From: Dictyobacter vulcani
GTDB taxonomy: Bacteria; Chloroflexota; Ktedonobacteria; Ktedonobacterales; Ktedonobacteraceae
NCBI RefSeq assembly: GCF_008974265.1
Contig: NZ_BKZW01000001.1
Location: forward strand, 124,001-188,000
DNA length: 64,000 bases
Direction: 5' to 3'
Shown: positions 37,019 through 48,298 of the stretch, piece by piece
Layout: every line of letters begins with the position of its first letter
How positions within the stretch are numbered: the stretch's first letter is position 1
Notes under the pieces: model-generated
The model's database searches: none
What the model was told of the DNA's origin: nothing
What the model saw: only the letters and a program-made list of their open reading frames with translations
Position numbers and translations under genes: made by a program

Positions 37019-38958
37019 ATGAGCAATAATCTGTTTGAAGACACCGATTCAATTTTATCTGAAGAACGTATTTTCCCTCCTACCCAGGAAATGGTAGAAA
37101 ACGCAAATATCACAGCTTATATGAAATCGAAAGGTTTCGATGATTACGAGGCTTTTTATAAGTGGTCTTTGGATAACCGCTACGAGTTTTGGGATGATCT
37201 AGCAAAAGAGCTTCACTGGTTTGAACCATGGCAAAAGACATTTGAATGGACGGATAAACCGTTCTTCAAGTGGTTTGTTGGTGGCAAGACCAACATTGTC
37301 TATAATTGTCTGGATCGCCATATGGAGACTGATGTGCGCCATAAAGTGGCGTTTCACTGGGAGGGCGATGACGGCGAGACGCGCTCAATGACGTATGAGC
37401 AGTTATATGTCGAGACCAATCGCCTGGCCAAAGGCTTGCAAAAGCTGGGCATTAAGAAAGGTGATCGAGTCGCCATCTATATGCCTGCCGTACTTGAACA
37501 AGTCATTGCGGTTCTGGCAGTAGCTCGTCTGGGTGCGGTACACACAGTCGTCTTTGGTGGCTTTGCTGCCAGTGCGCTACGCGATCGCATTATCGATGCC
37601 GAAGCCAAAATGGTGATTACGGCGGATGGTAATTATCGTGGCGGTAAGTTGATCAAGCTGAAGCAAATCTGTGATGAGGCTGTGGCGGAAACACCCACCA
37701 TTGAACATGTGGTTGTCTTTAATCGCCAGAAACTCGATGCTCCAATGCAAGAGGGACGCGACGTCTACTGGCATGATTTACTGGCCGATATTCCTGCGGA
37801 TACTGTGGTGCCTTGCGAGCCAATGGATAGCGAAGATCTTCTGTATATCCTGTATACCAGTGGCAGCACAGGCAAACCTAAGGGTGTCGTACACGTACAG
37901 GGTGGATACTCGGTGGGCGCCTATGCCACGACCAAATTTGTCTTTGATATTAAAGATGACGACATCTACTGGTGTACGGCAGATGTTGGCTGGGTAACAG
38001 GACACAGCTACATTATCTATGGACCCTTGATGACCGGCGTCACCAGCGTTCTGTTTGAAGGTACTCCGGCCTATCCAAATCCAGATCGCTGGTGGAGTGT
38101 GGCTGAGCGCTTTAAGGTCACGATTCTCTATACCTCACCGACGGGCATTCGCGGTCTGATGCGCTTTGGCGAAGAATGGCCGGCCAAACATGATCTCTCA
38201 CATCTGCGCTTACTAGGCTCAGTTGGTGAGCCAATCAATCCAGAGGCCTGGATGTGGTATCGCCACAATATCGGACGGGATACACTGCCAATCATGGATA
38301 CCTGGTGGCAGACAGAAACCGGCTCGATCATGATTAGTCCAACTATTATTCAGCCTTTAAAGCCCGGGAGCGCAACCCGGCCAATGCCAACAATTGAAGC
38401 GGATGTGGTCGATAAAAACAGTAAGTCGGTTGGCCTGGGCAAAGGTGGCTTCCTGGTAATCCGCCATCCCTGGCCAAGTCAGATGCGGACTATCTATGGT
38501 GACCCGAATCGTTATCGCACCTATTGGGAGACCCTCCCAATGTGTACTTTGCCGGTGACGCGGCCACGATTGATAAGCAAGGCTTTATCCGTGTTCAGGG
38601 TCGTGTCGATGATGTCATCAAGGTGAGCGGCCATCGCCTCGGTTCGATGGAAATCGAATCCAGTCTGGTCAGTCACCCTGCTGTTGCTGAGGTCGCTGCA
38701 ATCGGTAAGCCAGATGAGCTTAAAGGCGAACATGTAAAAGTGTTTGTGATCCTCAAAAATGGCTTTGAACCATCTGATGAACTGGCCAAAGAGCTTAAAC
38801 TCCATGTGCGCACAACGGTGGGTGCCCTGGCAGTACCAGAGGAACTTGAGTTTACCCCAAGCCTTCCCAAAACACGGTCAGGAAAAATCATGCGCCGCGT
38901 GATTCGTGCCAGAGAACTGGGTGAGCCCATTGGCGACATCAGTACATTAGACGCCTGA
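37019..38958 (+). CDS. acs: Acetyl-CoA synthetase (frameshifted)
   Basis: AMP-forming acetate-CoA ligase, converting acetate, ATP and CoA to acetyl-CoA. It has the ACAS N-terminal domain ([20 protein letters not shown]), the nucleotide loop [27 protein letters not shown], and the C-terminal domain with the catalytic lysine in [11 protein letters not shown], a usual site of acetylation control. The frame switches near 38536-38538: one more C gives [20 protein letters not shown], connecting the last 140 residues. Restored length is about 646 residues, normal for Acs. Start ATG 37019 has GAGGAGG. Terminator hairpin follows at 38991. Confidence 0.9.
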
Positions 38959-38990
38959 ACAACGCCTTCAGACACCATAACATGACACAA

Positions 38991-39027
38991 AAAAGAAGGG
39001 TAGACGGTACATGTCTGCCCTTCTTTC
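38991..39027 (+). terminator. Terminator after acs
   Basis: AAAAGAAGGGTAGAC and GTCTGCCCTTCTTT form a stem with a single G-T pair, starting about 30 bp after the acs stop. Confidence 0.7.
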
Positions 39028-39076
39028 ATGCACAACAGATCCCGCTGTGAGGGAAACAGCACTCCCCTGTAGGCGC

Positions 39077-39106
39077 TTGACCATAAGGCATAACCTACGA
39101 TATAGT
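39077..39106 (+). promoter_or_regulatory. Probable argS promoter
   Basis: TTGACC (39077-39082), 18-bp spacer and TATAGT (39101-39106), 34 bp before the argS start codon. Confidence 0.55.
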
Positions 39107-39139
39107 AAGTTTCAACATTCAGGTTGAAGAGAGGGTTTG

Positions 39140-41217
39140 ATGACAGTATTTAGTGAGGCACATTCTATGACCGAAACAACACCACAAGATATTCATACAT
39201 ATCTTATTGGTATTATGCAACAGGCGGTCGCAACATTCCTGCAACAAGAACAGATCGATTTTGATGCGACCCAACTACCTATCGATTTACGCCTTTCAGC
39301 ACAAGCCAGCTTTGGTGATTATTCCATTCCGGTTATGGCCTGGTCTGGCAAGCTGAAACGCCCCCGCTGAAAATCGCGGAGGCGCTGCAAACAATACTTC
39401 AGGCACAACCACAGTCCATTGTCCAGGAAGTTACTGCCACTAAACCGGGTTATCTTAACTTCCGCCTGAACCGCCCCATGGTTGGTCAGGGTATCATTGA
39501 ACGCGTGCTCGAAGCGGGTCCCGATTATGGACAGCACGAAGTCAGTATCGGTACCAAAGTTATCGTCGAACACACCAATATTAATAGCAATAAAGCGGCC
39601 CACGTTGGTCACCTGCGTAACTCATGTATTGGTGATACCGTGGTACGTATGTTGCGTTCCCAGGGCTATCAAGTAGAGGCTGACAACTATATTGATGACT
39701 CGGGTGTACAGGTAGCAGACGTCGTGGTTGGCTTTACTATGCTGCAACGTGGCCTGTTTGAACTGGCCGGCGGCAACGAGCAACAGCCTGATGAGTCGTT
39801 TGACTATTATTGCTCGCGTGTCTATACCACCATCAGCAAAATTTATGATGATAAAGAGTCCGAATTGGGACAGATGGCCGCCAGTTTACGTAAAGAAGTG
39901 CTTCACTCAATCGAGCATGGAGAAGAGCCTGAATCAGGCCCTGATTACCCGGTGATGGCTGCCGACATCTCTCATCAAATTGTTCAGGCCCATTTAAAGA
40001 CGATGTCTCGCCTCAATATCTCCTATGATGTACTCCCCTGGGAGTCGGCGATTCTCCGCGCAGGTCTATGGCAACATACCTTTGAGATGCTCAAAGAGCG
40101 CAGCCTGCTGGAAAAGCCGGAGAGCGGCCATGCGGCCGGATGCTGGATCTTGCCATTTGGTGAGGGCGAAAGCCAGACCAGCGAAGGCGATCGCAACAGC
40201 GACAAAATTCTGGTCCGCAGCGATGGTACTGCCACCTATACCGCCAAAGATATTGCCTACCAGTTATGGAAATTTGGCCTGGCTGATCAACTTGGGGTGG
40301 ATTTCCATTTTGTGCCCTGGGGTATCCAGCACGATGGTCGCAAGCTCTGGACGATGCGCACACCTAACGATGCCACGTTAAAACAAAACACGGATGAGGC
40401 ACCAGCGACAAAATTCGGCCATGCCCGCAAGGTCGTCAATGTCATCGATGTTCGCCAGTCCTATCTGCAGCAAGTGGTTTACGAGAGCTTACGTCGCCTG
40501 GGTTATGAAGAACAGGCTGACAACTCCAGACATCTGGCCTATGAGGTCGTGACCCTCTCCGCATCAACGGCTGCACGCCTGGGTATTGATACCTCAGATG
40601 GTCGCGAGTATTACGCGATGTCTGGCCGTAAAGGCATTGAGATCAAGGCTGATGATCTGATTAATGCCGCCATCGAGGGCATGAAAGAGGTCGCCAGGAA
40701 TAACAACAAGCCTGATCTCTCTGACGAAACCGCAGCCATTCTCGCGTCCTCAGCGATCCGCTACTTTATGATTCGTTTTAACTTACAACAGATTATTGCC
40801 CTGGATATGGATGAGGTCTTGCGCCCAAATGGCGACACCGGCGTCTATCTCCAATACGCCTATGCGCGTGCTAACAGCATTCGCCGTCGCTTACAGGACT
40901 CAGGCTATACCATTCCAGCCAAGCTCGAACAGTTGCCAGAACAGCTCGAACAGAGCGAGTGGGATCTATTACGCCACATCGATGCCTATCCACGTCGTCT
41001 GGCAGAATATACTGAACAAATGGCACCAGCGCTACTCGCTTCTTACGCCTATGATCTGGCCGCCCATTTCAGTGACTTTTATGAACACACGCCACCGATG
41101 TTGAAAGAGACGAATGAAGAAGTCAAAGCCTTCCGCACCTTCATGGTTCAGGCTACAGCCCAGACCATGAACAATGTCCTCCGCGTCTTAGGCTTTGAGC
41201 CACTTGAGCGCATCTAG
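39140..41217 (+). CDS. argS: Arginyl-tRNA synthetase (frameshifted)
   Basis: Class I aminoacyl-tRNA synthetase charging tRNA-Arg. After the N-terminal Add1-type domain comes VIVEHTNINSNKAAHVGHLR, containing the HIGH equivalent HVGH; the KMSKS-region equivalent is YYAMSGRKGIEIKADDLI. The anticodon-binding DALR domain ends the protein (RHIDAYPRRLAEYTEQMAPA). The frame breaks near 39339-39340; adding one C gives VMALVWQAETPPLKIAEALQ and a continuous protein of about 692 residues. Start ATG 39140 (MTVFSEAHS) follows GAGAGGG; an in-frame ATG at MTETTPQ is possible. Normally single-copy and essential, so the frameshift is probably an artefact. Confidence 0.9.
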
Positions 41218-41232
41218 AGCTGAGCACTTTCC

Positions 41233-41270
41233 ATCTCCTCTACCTGTCATCAGGCTAGAGGAGATTTTTT
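41233..41270 (+). terminator. Terminator after argS
   Basis: ATCTCCTCTA and TAGAGGAGAT arms followed by TTTTTT, 16 bp after the stop codon. Confidence 0.88.
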
Positions 41271-41392
41271 ATCCTGGCTTGCGTAGTACCGCAGCTGGCG
41301 CTTGCAGAACGAGCAAAGATGGGGGTAGACTGAAAGGGTCAAACACGAAAGTAACGTCATATCAATAACTATACGAAGGAGAGTATGCATTT

Positions 41393-42249
41393 ATGGCTCA
41401 CCTGAGTTTTGGTGTAAAAACCGCCCCCAATGGACAACCTATGAGGATATGCTGGCTATCTGGCAGGCAGCAGATCAGGAACCACTATTAGAGCATGCCT
41501 GGCTTTTCGACCATTTCTTCCCTCTCTCCGGCGAATTGAGCGGTCCTTGTCTTGAAGGTTGGACGGTACTGGCTGCGTTTGCGGCCGTGACAAAACGTAT
41601 TCGCCTCGGCCTCATGGTCACAGGCAATACATATCGTCATCCAACGGTACTGGCAAATATTGCCGCCACCATCGATGTCATCTCTAAAGGTCGACTTGAT
41701 TTTGGCATTGGCGCCGGATGGAATGAGGCCGAGCACAGCGCCTATGGAATTCCCCTCTATAAGCCCGGCGAGCGCCTACATCGTCTGGAAGAGGCGTGTG
41801 AAGTGATCAAGCGTATGTGGACTGAAAAAGGTGCGACTTTTGATGGCCGTTACTATCAAATCAAAGATGCCTACTGTGAACCAAAACCTGTACAACAACC
41901 CTATCCACCATTTGTTATTGGCGGTGGCGGTGAAAAGCTCACTCTGCGTATTGTTGCCAGATATGCTAGCGTCTGGAACATGGCAGGAGGATCTGTCGAG
42001 GATTTCAAACACAAAAATGCTATTCTTGACCAGCACTGTGCAGAGATAGGACGTAATCCCGCCGAGATCGCGCGTTCCATTCAGGTCGCTATCAATCCCA
42101 CAAACATGGAAGAGACACGTGAACAGACACGAAGTTATATAGAGGCTGGAGTCAACCATATCGTCCTTAATATCCGACCACCATATCCTGAAAATATTGT
42201 CCGGCGCCTCGTCCAGGAAGTAGTGGAACCGCTCCAAAGCTCTAACTAA
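41393..42249 (+). CDS. LLM class flavin/F420-dependent oxidoreductase (frameshifted)
   Basis: Luciferase-like TIM-barrel oxidoreductase. The N-terminus MAHLSFGVKTAPQWTTYEDM is recovered by adding one C to the C5 run at 41424-41428, joining the open frame MLAIWQAADQEPLLEHAWLF. Family signatures include WLFDHFFPLSG, KRIRLGLMVTGNTYRHP, RLDFGIGAGWNEAEHSAYGI, PPFVIGGGGEKLTLRIVARY and the helix GVNHIVLNIRPP. Restored length is about 286 residues. Members use F420H2 or FMN to act on varied substrates, which cannot be predicted here. Start ATG 41393 has GGAGAG upstream. Confidence 0.82.
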
Positions 42250-42302
42250 GCAAAGCGACATAGTTACTATCTGCCCTCATTTCAATCTGAGCAATCTATG
42301 AA

Positions 42303-42362
42303 CTATTTTGTCTTTTTCGGACAAAATAGAGTAAGGCGATCCAGGCTTCTGGATCGCCTTAC
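42303..42362 (+). terminator. Two tandem hairpins after the LLM oxidoreductase gene
   Basis: First hairpin CTATTTTGTC/GACAAAATAG (42303-42329), second GTAAGGCGATCCAG/CTGGATCGCCTTAC (42331-42362). Both are exact. The second is the likely terminator. Confidence 0.65.
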
Positions 42363-42465
42363 TTACGCGCACAACACATTTATTCTTGACATATTTATAT
42401 CTGATCATTATACTGAACTTGCTAATTTGAACCACAATGATCCTATGAAAGTGGGGTATATCAAG

Positions 42466-43239
42466 ATGAAATTATCTCGCCTGTTGTTGCTCATGTTTAT
42501 TTTGCTTTGCATTGCTGCCTGCACATCAGAAACACCATCTCAATCGGCCGCAGTTGCGACACCTCAATCCACACCGACACCTGGTGTCACACCGACAGCC
42601 ACTATACCTCAGATAGCATCCCATCTGGTACATTTTAAGACCTCTGATAATATCAATCTGGCAGGATCGCTCTATGGGAGCGGCAAGATTTTTGTCATCT
42701 GCTCACATGAACTGCACACCAATAAGACAATCTGGGCTGAAAGTGGTATACCTCAACACCTGGCCTCACTGGGTTATCAGGTACTGGCTTACGATTTTCG
42801 GGGCAATGGTGACTCCGAAGGAACAAGCGATCCTTCAATCCTGGCGACAGATCTGCGGGCGGCGATTGCCTTCGTGAAAAAACAGGGAGCAACGAAGATA
42901 GTCTTGCTCGGTTCAAGCATGGGTGGCACTGCCTCGCTAAAGGTGGCAGCAAACACCAGTGTCGCAGCAGTGATTACACTTTCGTCACCTGAAGCCTTTG
43001 CCACAAATGTTACCGATGATGATGTAAAAGCTATCAAAGCACCTACCCTGTTTGTGAATAGTAGATATGATACATATGTAGATGATACGACCCATATGTA
43101 TTCTATTGCCAGAAACCCTAAAGAATTGCATATTTACGAAAACGCCTTACATGGTACGGCAATCTTTGGTGATAAAGATAGTGACGATCTGACACAACGC
43201 ATCATTACATTTATCACCCACTATGCCCCTATCCACTAA
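42466..43239 (+). CDS. Lipoprotein alpha/beta hydrolase
   Basis: Signal peptide MKLSRLLLLMFILLCIAAC ends in a lipobox (IAAC), so the protein is exported and lipid-anchored. A Ser/Thr/Pro-rich tether of about 40 residues follows, then an alpha/beta hydrolase fold: GYQVLAYDFRGNGDSEG, the nucleophile elbow LLGSSMGGTASLK (GxSxG), a probable acid in LFVNSRYDTYVDD and the catalytic His in ALHGTAIFGD. The substrate is unknown; a surface esterase or peptidase-like role is plausible. Start ATG 42466 follows GTGGGG; ATG 42445 is also in frame. Confidence 0.8.
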   Translation: MKLSRLLLLMFILLCIAACTSETPSQSAAVATPQSTPTPGVTPTATIPQIASHLVHFKTSDNINLAGSLYGSGKIFVICSHELHTNKTIWAESGIPQHLASLGYQVLAYDFRGNGDSEGTSDPSILATDLRAAIAFVKKQGATKIVLLGSSMGGTASLKVAANTSVAAVITLSSPEAFATNVTDDDVKAIKAPTLFVNSRYDTYVDDTTHMYSIARNPKELHIYENALHGTAIFGDKDSDDLTQRIITFITHYAPIH

Positions 43240-43257
43240 TGCAGGTATGATACAACA

Positions 43258-43306
43258 ACATGCATTTGAGGGTAGTAATTTTGTTGTCCACCACTCAAAT
43301 GCATGT
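43258..43306. terminator. Inverted repeat between convergent genes
   Basis: ACATGCATTTGAG (43258-43270) and CTCAAATGCATGT (43294-43306) are exact complements with a 23-nt loop between the hydrolase and pyrF stop codons. Confidence 0.6.
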
Positions 43307-43341
43307 GAAAAAACTAAGCCACACAATACATCAAGTTAGCA

Positions 43342-44190
43342 TTAGCTACGATAGCTATTGATTTCGGTACTCAGTGCCATGGTAGCTGTACGGGCAGCCT
43401 GAGCGAAGTCGAACCCTTTAGAAGCATAGATAATACCCCGTGAGGAGTTAATAATCATACCCCAGCCCCGGCTATCCTGACCGGCTTTAACGGTTGCTTC
43501 CACATCGCCGCCTTGAGCTCCAATACCTGGAATCAGCAATGGCAAATCTCCTACGAGTTCACGGACGCGCTGCAATTCAGCAGGATAGGTAGCACCAACG
43601 ACGAGCGCGCAGTTACCGTTATTGTTCCAATGATGGGCTACATTACGAGCTACGGTCAGATAGAGTGGCTCACGCGTCTCACCCACCAGAAGATCCTGAA
43701 ATTCACCTGAACCAGGATTAGAGGTTTTTGCCAGTACGATCACGCCTTTGTCCTTACGGGACAAAAAAGGTGCCATGGCTTCTTTGCCTAAATAGGGATG
43801 CACAGTAATGGCATCGGCCTGTAAAAAGTCAAAGGACGAACTGACATATCCAAGGTTCGTATTTCCAATGTCGGCTCGCTTGGCATCCAGGATAATGGGT
43901 ATCTCCGGGTATTTTGACTTGCTATAGCTCACTATCTGTTTCAGGGCACGTATTCCGGCATCGCCATAGGCTTCATAGAAGGCACTATTCGGCTTGTAGG
44001 CACAAACCAGGTCAGCGGTTGCATCAATGATTGAGCAGGCAAACAAGGTCAGCGCCGCTTCTGGTGTACGCCCCTCTTTAACCACGGCTGGCAAACGGTC
44101 ATATTCTGGATCGAGACCGACGCAAACGAAATGACCCTGCTGCCAGCGTCGTTCAAGCAAGCTCACAAAAGACTCTGGCTCACTTACCAT
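43342..44190 (-). CDS. pyrF: Orotidine 5'-phosphate decarboxylase
   Basis: Converts OMP to UMP, last step of de novo pyrimidine synthesis. The catalytic motif DAKRADIGNT (DxKxxD) is present in IPIILDAKRADIGNT, as are HFVCVGLDPEYDRLP at the N-terminus and LLIPGIGAQGGD for phosphate binding. At 282 residues it belongs to the longer type 2 subfamily. Start ATG 44190 (MVSEPESF) overlaps the pyrE stop by 11 bp, so translation is coupled. It is the last gene of the pyr operon. Confidence 0.92.
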   Translation of the reverse strand: MVSEPESFVSLLERRWQQGHFVCVGLDPEYDRLPAVVKEGRTPEAALTLFACSIIDATADLVCAYKPNSAFYEAYGDAGIRALKQIVSYSKSKYPEIPIILDAKRADIGNTNLGYVSSSFDFLQADAITVHPYLGKEAMAPFLSRKDKGVIVLAKTSNPGSGEFQDLLVGETREPLYLTVARNVAHHWNNNGNCALVVGATYPAELQRVRELVGDLPLLIPGIGAQGGDVEATVKAGQDSRGWGMIINSSRGIIYASKGFDFAQAARTATMALSTEINSYRS

Positions 44191-44881
44191 TATAGGTATT
44201 CCTTTCGGTTTCCGCTTTGATTGCCTTCTCCTGAGCCTTCTGGCGGACCAGAAAGGCACGTCCTTTGCCAAGTTCAGTATTGACCGGGATTGCTTGCTGG
44301 CAGAAAGGACATTCGTCCTCGTTATAGGTTTGGAGAGAAAGTGAGATTAAGGAGTGGATGGGAACATCACCAACATCTTTGGGCTGGACATTACCACGAT
44401 TGCAAAGGGCCGTAATACCAACGACATTTCCACCATGGTGACGCACCAGATCTACTACCTGACGCACTGATCCACCGGTCGTTAACACATCTTCAACGAT
44501 CAAAATATTTTTGTCCGCAATATAGTGATCATATCCACGGTTGAAGGTAAATTGCTTATCCAGGCTATCACTACCTTTTTCTGCAAAGACGGCCAGGGTT
44601 TCACCTGACTGGCGGCGCTGATTCAAGTAGTAGGCAACCCATTGCGAGAGCACAACCCCGCCGATCACCGGACCGACAACAACATCAATCTGCTCAGCTT
44701 TATAAGGCTGGGCCATGCGCTGGCAAAGTTCTGAAATCACTCCTGGATGCAGGTAGAGCGCATCTTTGTTCACATAAACTGAGCTATGACGTCCAGAACT
44801 ATAGACAAAGTGACTATCGCTGACGATAGCGCCTACATTAGCAAACTTTTGCATGATCTTTGCATCATTGAGATCACTCAT
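44180..44881 (-). CDS. pyrE: Orotate phosphoribosyltransferase
   Basis: Forms OMP from orotate and PRPP. The PRPP-binding loop ILIVEDVLTTGGSVRQVVDL is clear, with GRHSSVYVNKDALYLHPGV at the N-terminus and VVVGPVIGGVVLSQWVA. A C-terminal extension of about 45 residues carries two close cysteines (ECPFCQQ), common in some phyla. Start ATG 44881 (MSDLNDAKI) follows AAGGGAAATTCGT; the longer frame to 44989 lacks homology. It lies between carB and pyrF on the same strand. Confidence 0.9.
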   Translation of the reverse strand: MSDLNDAKIMQKFANVGAIVSDSHFVYSSGRHSSVYVNKDALYLHPGVISELCQRMAQPYKAEQIDVVVGPVIGGVVLSQWVAYYLNQRRQSGETLAVFAEKGSDSLDKQFTFNRGYDHYIADKNILIVEDVLTTGGSVRQVVDLVRHHGGNVVGITALCNRGNVQPKDVGDVPIHSLISLSLQTYNEDECPFCQQAIPVNTELGKGRAFLVRQKAQEKAIKAETERNTYNGK

Positions 44882-45006
44882 ACGAATTTCCCTTGTTCTA
44901 GTTTGTACTATATTGAGAGACGAACAATCCATCCTCCTGAAGTAACGAACAGAGGCTGCATTTATAGCTGAACGTTCGTTCAGCAGCATACCATTCCATC
45001 AGGTAA

Positions 45007-45069
45007 GCGCAGTTGCCTGACAATCTCCTCCATTTCTGGTGAAGGCTGTTTGACTAATGGCAACTGCGC
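45007..45069. repeat. 11-bp inverted repeat between carB and pyrE
   Basis: GCGCAGTTGCC (45007-45017) and GGCAACTGCGC (45059-45069) flank a 41-nt spacer. There is no T-run; it might affect mRNA stability or processing within the operon. Confidence 0.4.
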
Positions 45070-45093
45070 GGGCTATGACAGAACCGTCAACGA

Positions 45094-48000
45094 CTACTTT
45101 TTAAAGACTTGATATTCATCCCATGATTTAATCGGAATGGTAGCCAGGTCTTGTTCGACCAGAGCTTTAGCGAAAAGGCGCGCCTGTTTGATTTTGGTGA
45201 ACAGATGGATGTTGTGATCTACGGCATAACGGCGCATGGCATAATCATCATCCAATTCTTTATTGATGTGTCCCTCAACAATATTAATCGCCAGATCAAT
45301 CTTATTATCTGCAAAGTAGGTCAGGACGTTGGGTGCTTTCTCTTCGTGGATCTTGTAAAGCATGGTAGTCTCGACCCCATGCTCGCGCAGGAAAGCGCTG
45401 GTCTTCTCTGTCGCATAAAGAGGCACTCCAAGCGTCGCCAACAATCTGGCGCTCTCCAGGAACTTGGCCTTTTTCTCATCGCCACCGAGGCTGATAAAGA
45501 TACCTCTTTGTGGAATCTTGCCGCCTGTCGCAATAATAGCTTTGAGATAGGCTTCCTCTAGATTATCACCAAAGCAGGCCACTTCACCAGTTGAGGCCAT
45601 CTCAACTCGCAGAACTGGATCGGCACCGGTCAGGCGTGAGAAAGAGAATTGAGGTGCTTTGACGGCGGTAAAGTTCAGTGAGGGGATGTCGACGACTGGA
45701 ATATCATCCTGAAACAGTGCATCAACAAATAACTCAATAAAATTCACACCCGTTACTTTTGAGATAAAGGGGAAGGTCCGTGAGGCACGCAGGTTAACTT
45801 CAATCACATAGACCTGATTATCTTTAGCCAGGAACTGCATATTGAAAGGTCCGGTGATCTTCAAGGCTCTGGCCACCGCGCGTCCCACCTGCTCGATACG
45901 GGTTGTGGTCTCGCTATTGAGCGTCTGGGAGGGAGAACGATCGTCGCATCGCCCGAATGGACGCCAGCATTCTCGATATGCTCAGAGATCACAAAAGCCT
46001 TAACCTCACCATGCTGAGCCACCGCGTCCAGTTCAATTTCTTTGACCTGACGCATAAACTTGGAAACTGTTACTGGATGCTCGGGCGAGACCGCCGCCGC
46101 TTCTCGTACGTATTGTTCCAGTTCTTGCTGGTTATAGCAGATATTCATGGCGCTGCCTGAGAGTACATAGGAAGGCCGCACCAGAACTGGAAAACCGACG
46201 CGCTCAGCAAAGCTTGTCAGCGCACTGAGATCAGTAAAGCTATTCCAGGCTGGTTGATGAATATCCAGTGAGTCCAGTAAGGCTGAAAATTTATTGCGAT
46301 CCTCAGCACGATCTATATCATTAGCATCGGTTCCCAGCAGACGGAAACCGTATTTCTGTAAGGCGCGGGCACGATTGTTTGGCGTCTGACCACCAACCGA
46401 AACAATAACACCCTTTGAAGCCTCAAATTCACAGATATCCGCAATGCGCTCAAAGGTCAGTTCATCAAAATAGAGCCGATCTGAGATATCGTAGTCTGTT
46501 GAGACCGTCTCTGGATTGCAGTTAATGATGATCGAACGCTTCCGGTATTTATGCAATGCCTGCACTGTACTTACACTGGTCCAGTCGAATTCCACTGAAG
46601 AGCCAATGCGATAGGGACCAGAACCAATGACGACAACGCCACTCTCCCCAATAGGGGTTACATCGTTATGCTGGCCGTTATAGGTCGTGTACAGATAATT
46701 GGTCTCGGATGGGAATTCCGCACCCAGGGTATCGATCTGGAACACAAAGGGAACGACGCCAGCCTCTTTACGGATAGCACGGACTTCCAGACCAGTCTTA
46801 CCAATCAACTCACCAATGCGTTTGTCTGAGATACCCGCCTGCTTGATGGTACGCAATCGATCCGCTGCAAGTGCTGGATCTCGCTGGAGTCCTTCTTCCA
46901 GGTTCACGATATGCTTGATGCGTTGTAAGAACCAGAGATCAATACCGGTGACCTCGTGGATCTTTTCCAGACTATAACCATGACGCATGGCCAGTGGCAA
47001 GACAAACATACGCTTGGGGGTAGGGGTGTAGAGGTATTTTTTGATTACATCATCGACTATATTGCCGCTATTTGCAAAAACTTTCTCCGAGGTTGCCCCT
47101 TCGAAATCCAGGTCCAGCATACGAATGGCTTTTTGATAGGCCTCTTCAAAGGTCCGGCCGATACCCATCACTTCGCCAACCGACTTCATGCCAGTACCAA
47201 TCGTTTCGTCCACACCTTTGAACTTATCCAGATCCCAGCGTGGAATTTTGACCACGACGTAATCAAGGCTTGGTTCGAAACAAGCTCTGGTTACGCCAGT
47301 CACCTGATTTGTTAGTTCTGTCAAAGCATAGCCCAGAGCTAATTTGGCGGCGACATAGGCCAGTGGATATCCGGTTGCTTTACTGGCCAGGGCAGAGCTA
47401 CGTGAGAGGCGTGCGTTAACCTCAATCACAGAATATTGTGAGGTCTCTGGATTCAGCGCATACTGGACATTACATTCCCCGACAATTCCCAGGCTACGCA
47501 CAATAGCCACTGAAGCTGAGCGCAACATATGGTACTCGGAGTTTGTCAGGGTCTGGCTGGGTGCAATCACGACTGACTCACCAGTATGAATACCCAGGGG
47601 GTCCATATTCTCCATATTACACACGGTAATACAATTGTCGAAGGCATCCCGCACAACTTCATATTCAACTTCTTTAAAATGGTGCAGGTACTGCTCAATC
47701 AATACCTGTGGCGCAAAGGCCAGTGCACCATTTACGATGTGCTCCAGGGCCGCTCGATCCCTGGCGATGCCTGATCCCTGACCACCCAGAGCAAAACCAG
47801 CGCGCACCATGACAGGAAACCCAATCTCTTCTGCGATAATCAACGCATTCTCTAGCGTCTCAGCAGTGCGACTCTGGGGGTCGGAATGTTAATACGGCCC
47901 AGATGCTGGGCGAACTCCTGGCGATCCTCCGTGAGCAAAATCGCGGAAATCGGTGTGCCAAGAATCTGCACGCCGTATTTCTCCAATACCCCGTTGCGGT

Positions 48001-48298
48001 GCAGATCTATACCACAGTTCAAAGCGGTCTGACCACCAAAGGCCAACAGAATGCCGTCTGGTCGCTCTTTCGCAATAATCTGCTCCACAAAAAAGGGCGT
48101 CACAGGGAGAAAGTAGACCTTGTCAGCCATCTCTTTGGATGTCTGAATAGTCGCAATATTAGGATTGACCAGGACGGTCGAGATTCCTTCTTCTTTTAAT
48201 GCCTTCAGTGCCTGTGATCCTGAATAATCAAATTCGCCAGATTGGCCAATTTTTAGCGCACCCGCGCCAAGCACCAGTACCTTACCTGGTTTAGTCAT
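45094..48298 (-). CDS. carB: Carbamoyl-phosphate synthase large subunit (two frameshifts)
   Basis: Makes carbamoyl phosphate from glutamine-derived ammonia, bicarbonate and two ATP. The first half begins [20 protein letters not shown], the second [20 protein letters not shown], each with an ATP-grasp domain; the oligomerisation domain ([20 protein letters not shown]) lies between, and the C-terminal MGS-like allosteric domain ([20 protein letters not shown]) ends the protein. Two breaks occur: in the G5 run at 47876-47880 (restores [20 protein letters not shown]) and in GGG at 45927-45929 (restores [19 protein letters not shown]). Restored length is about 1069 residues, normal for CarB. The start overlaps the carA stop. 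Confidence 0.93.

Noticed and set aside
45094..48298. carB as three separate genes
   Set aside because: The pieces are contiguous parts of one protein and join after single-base corrections in G/C runs.
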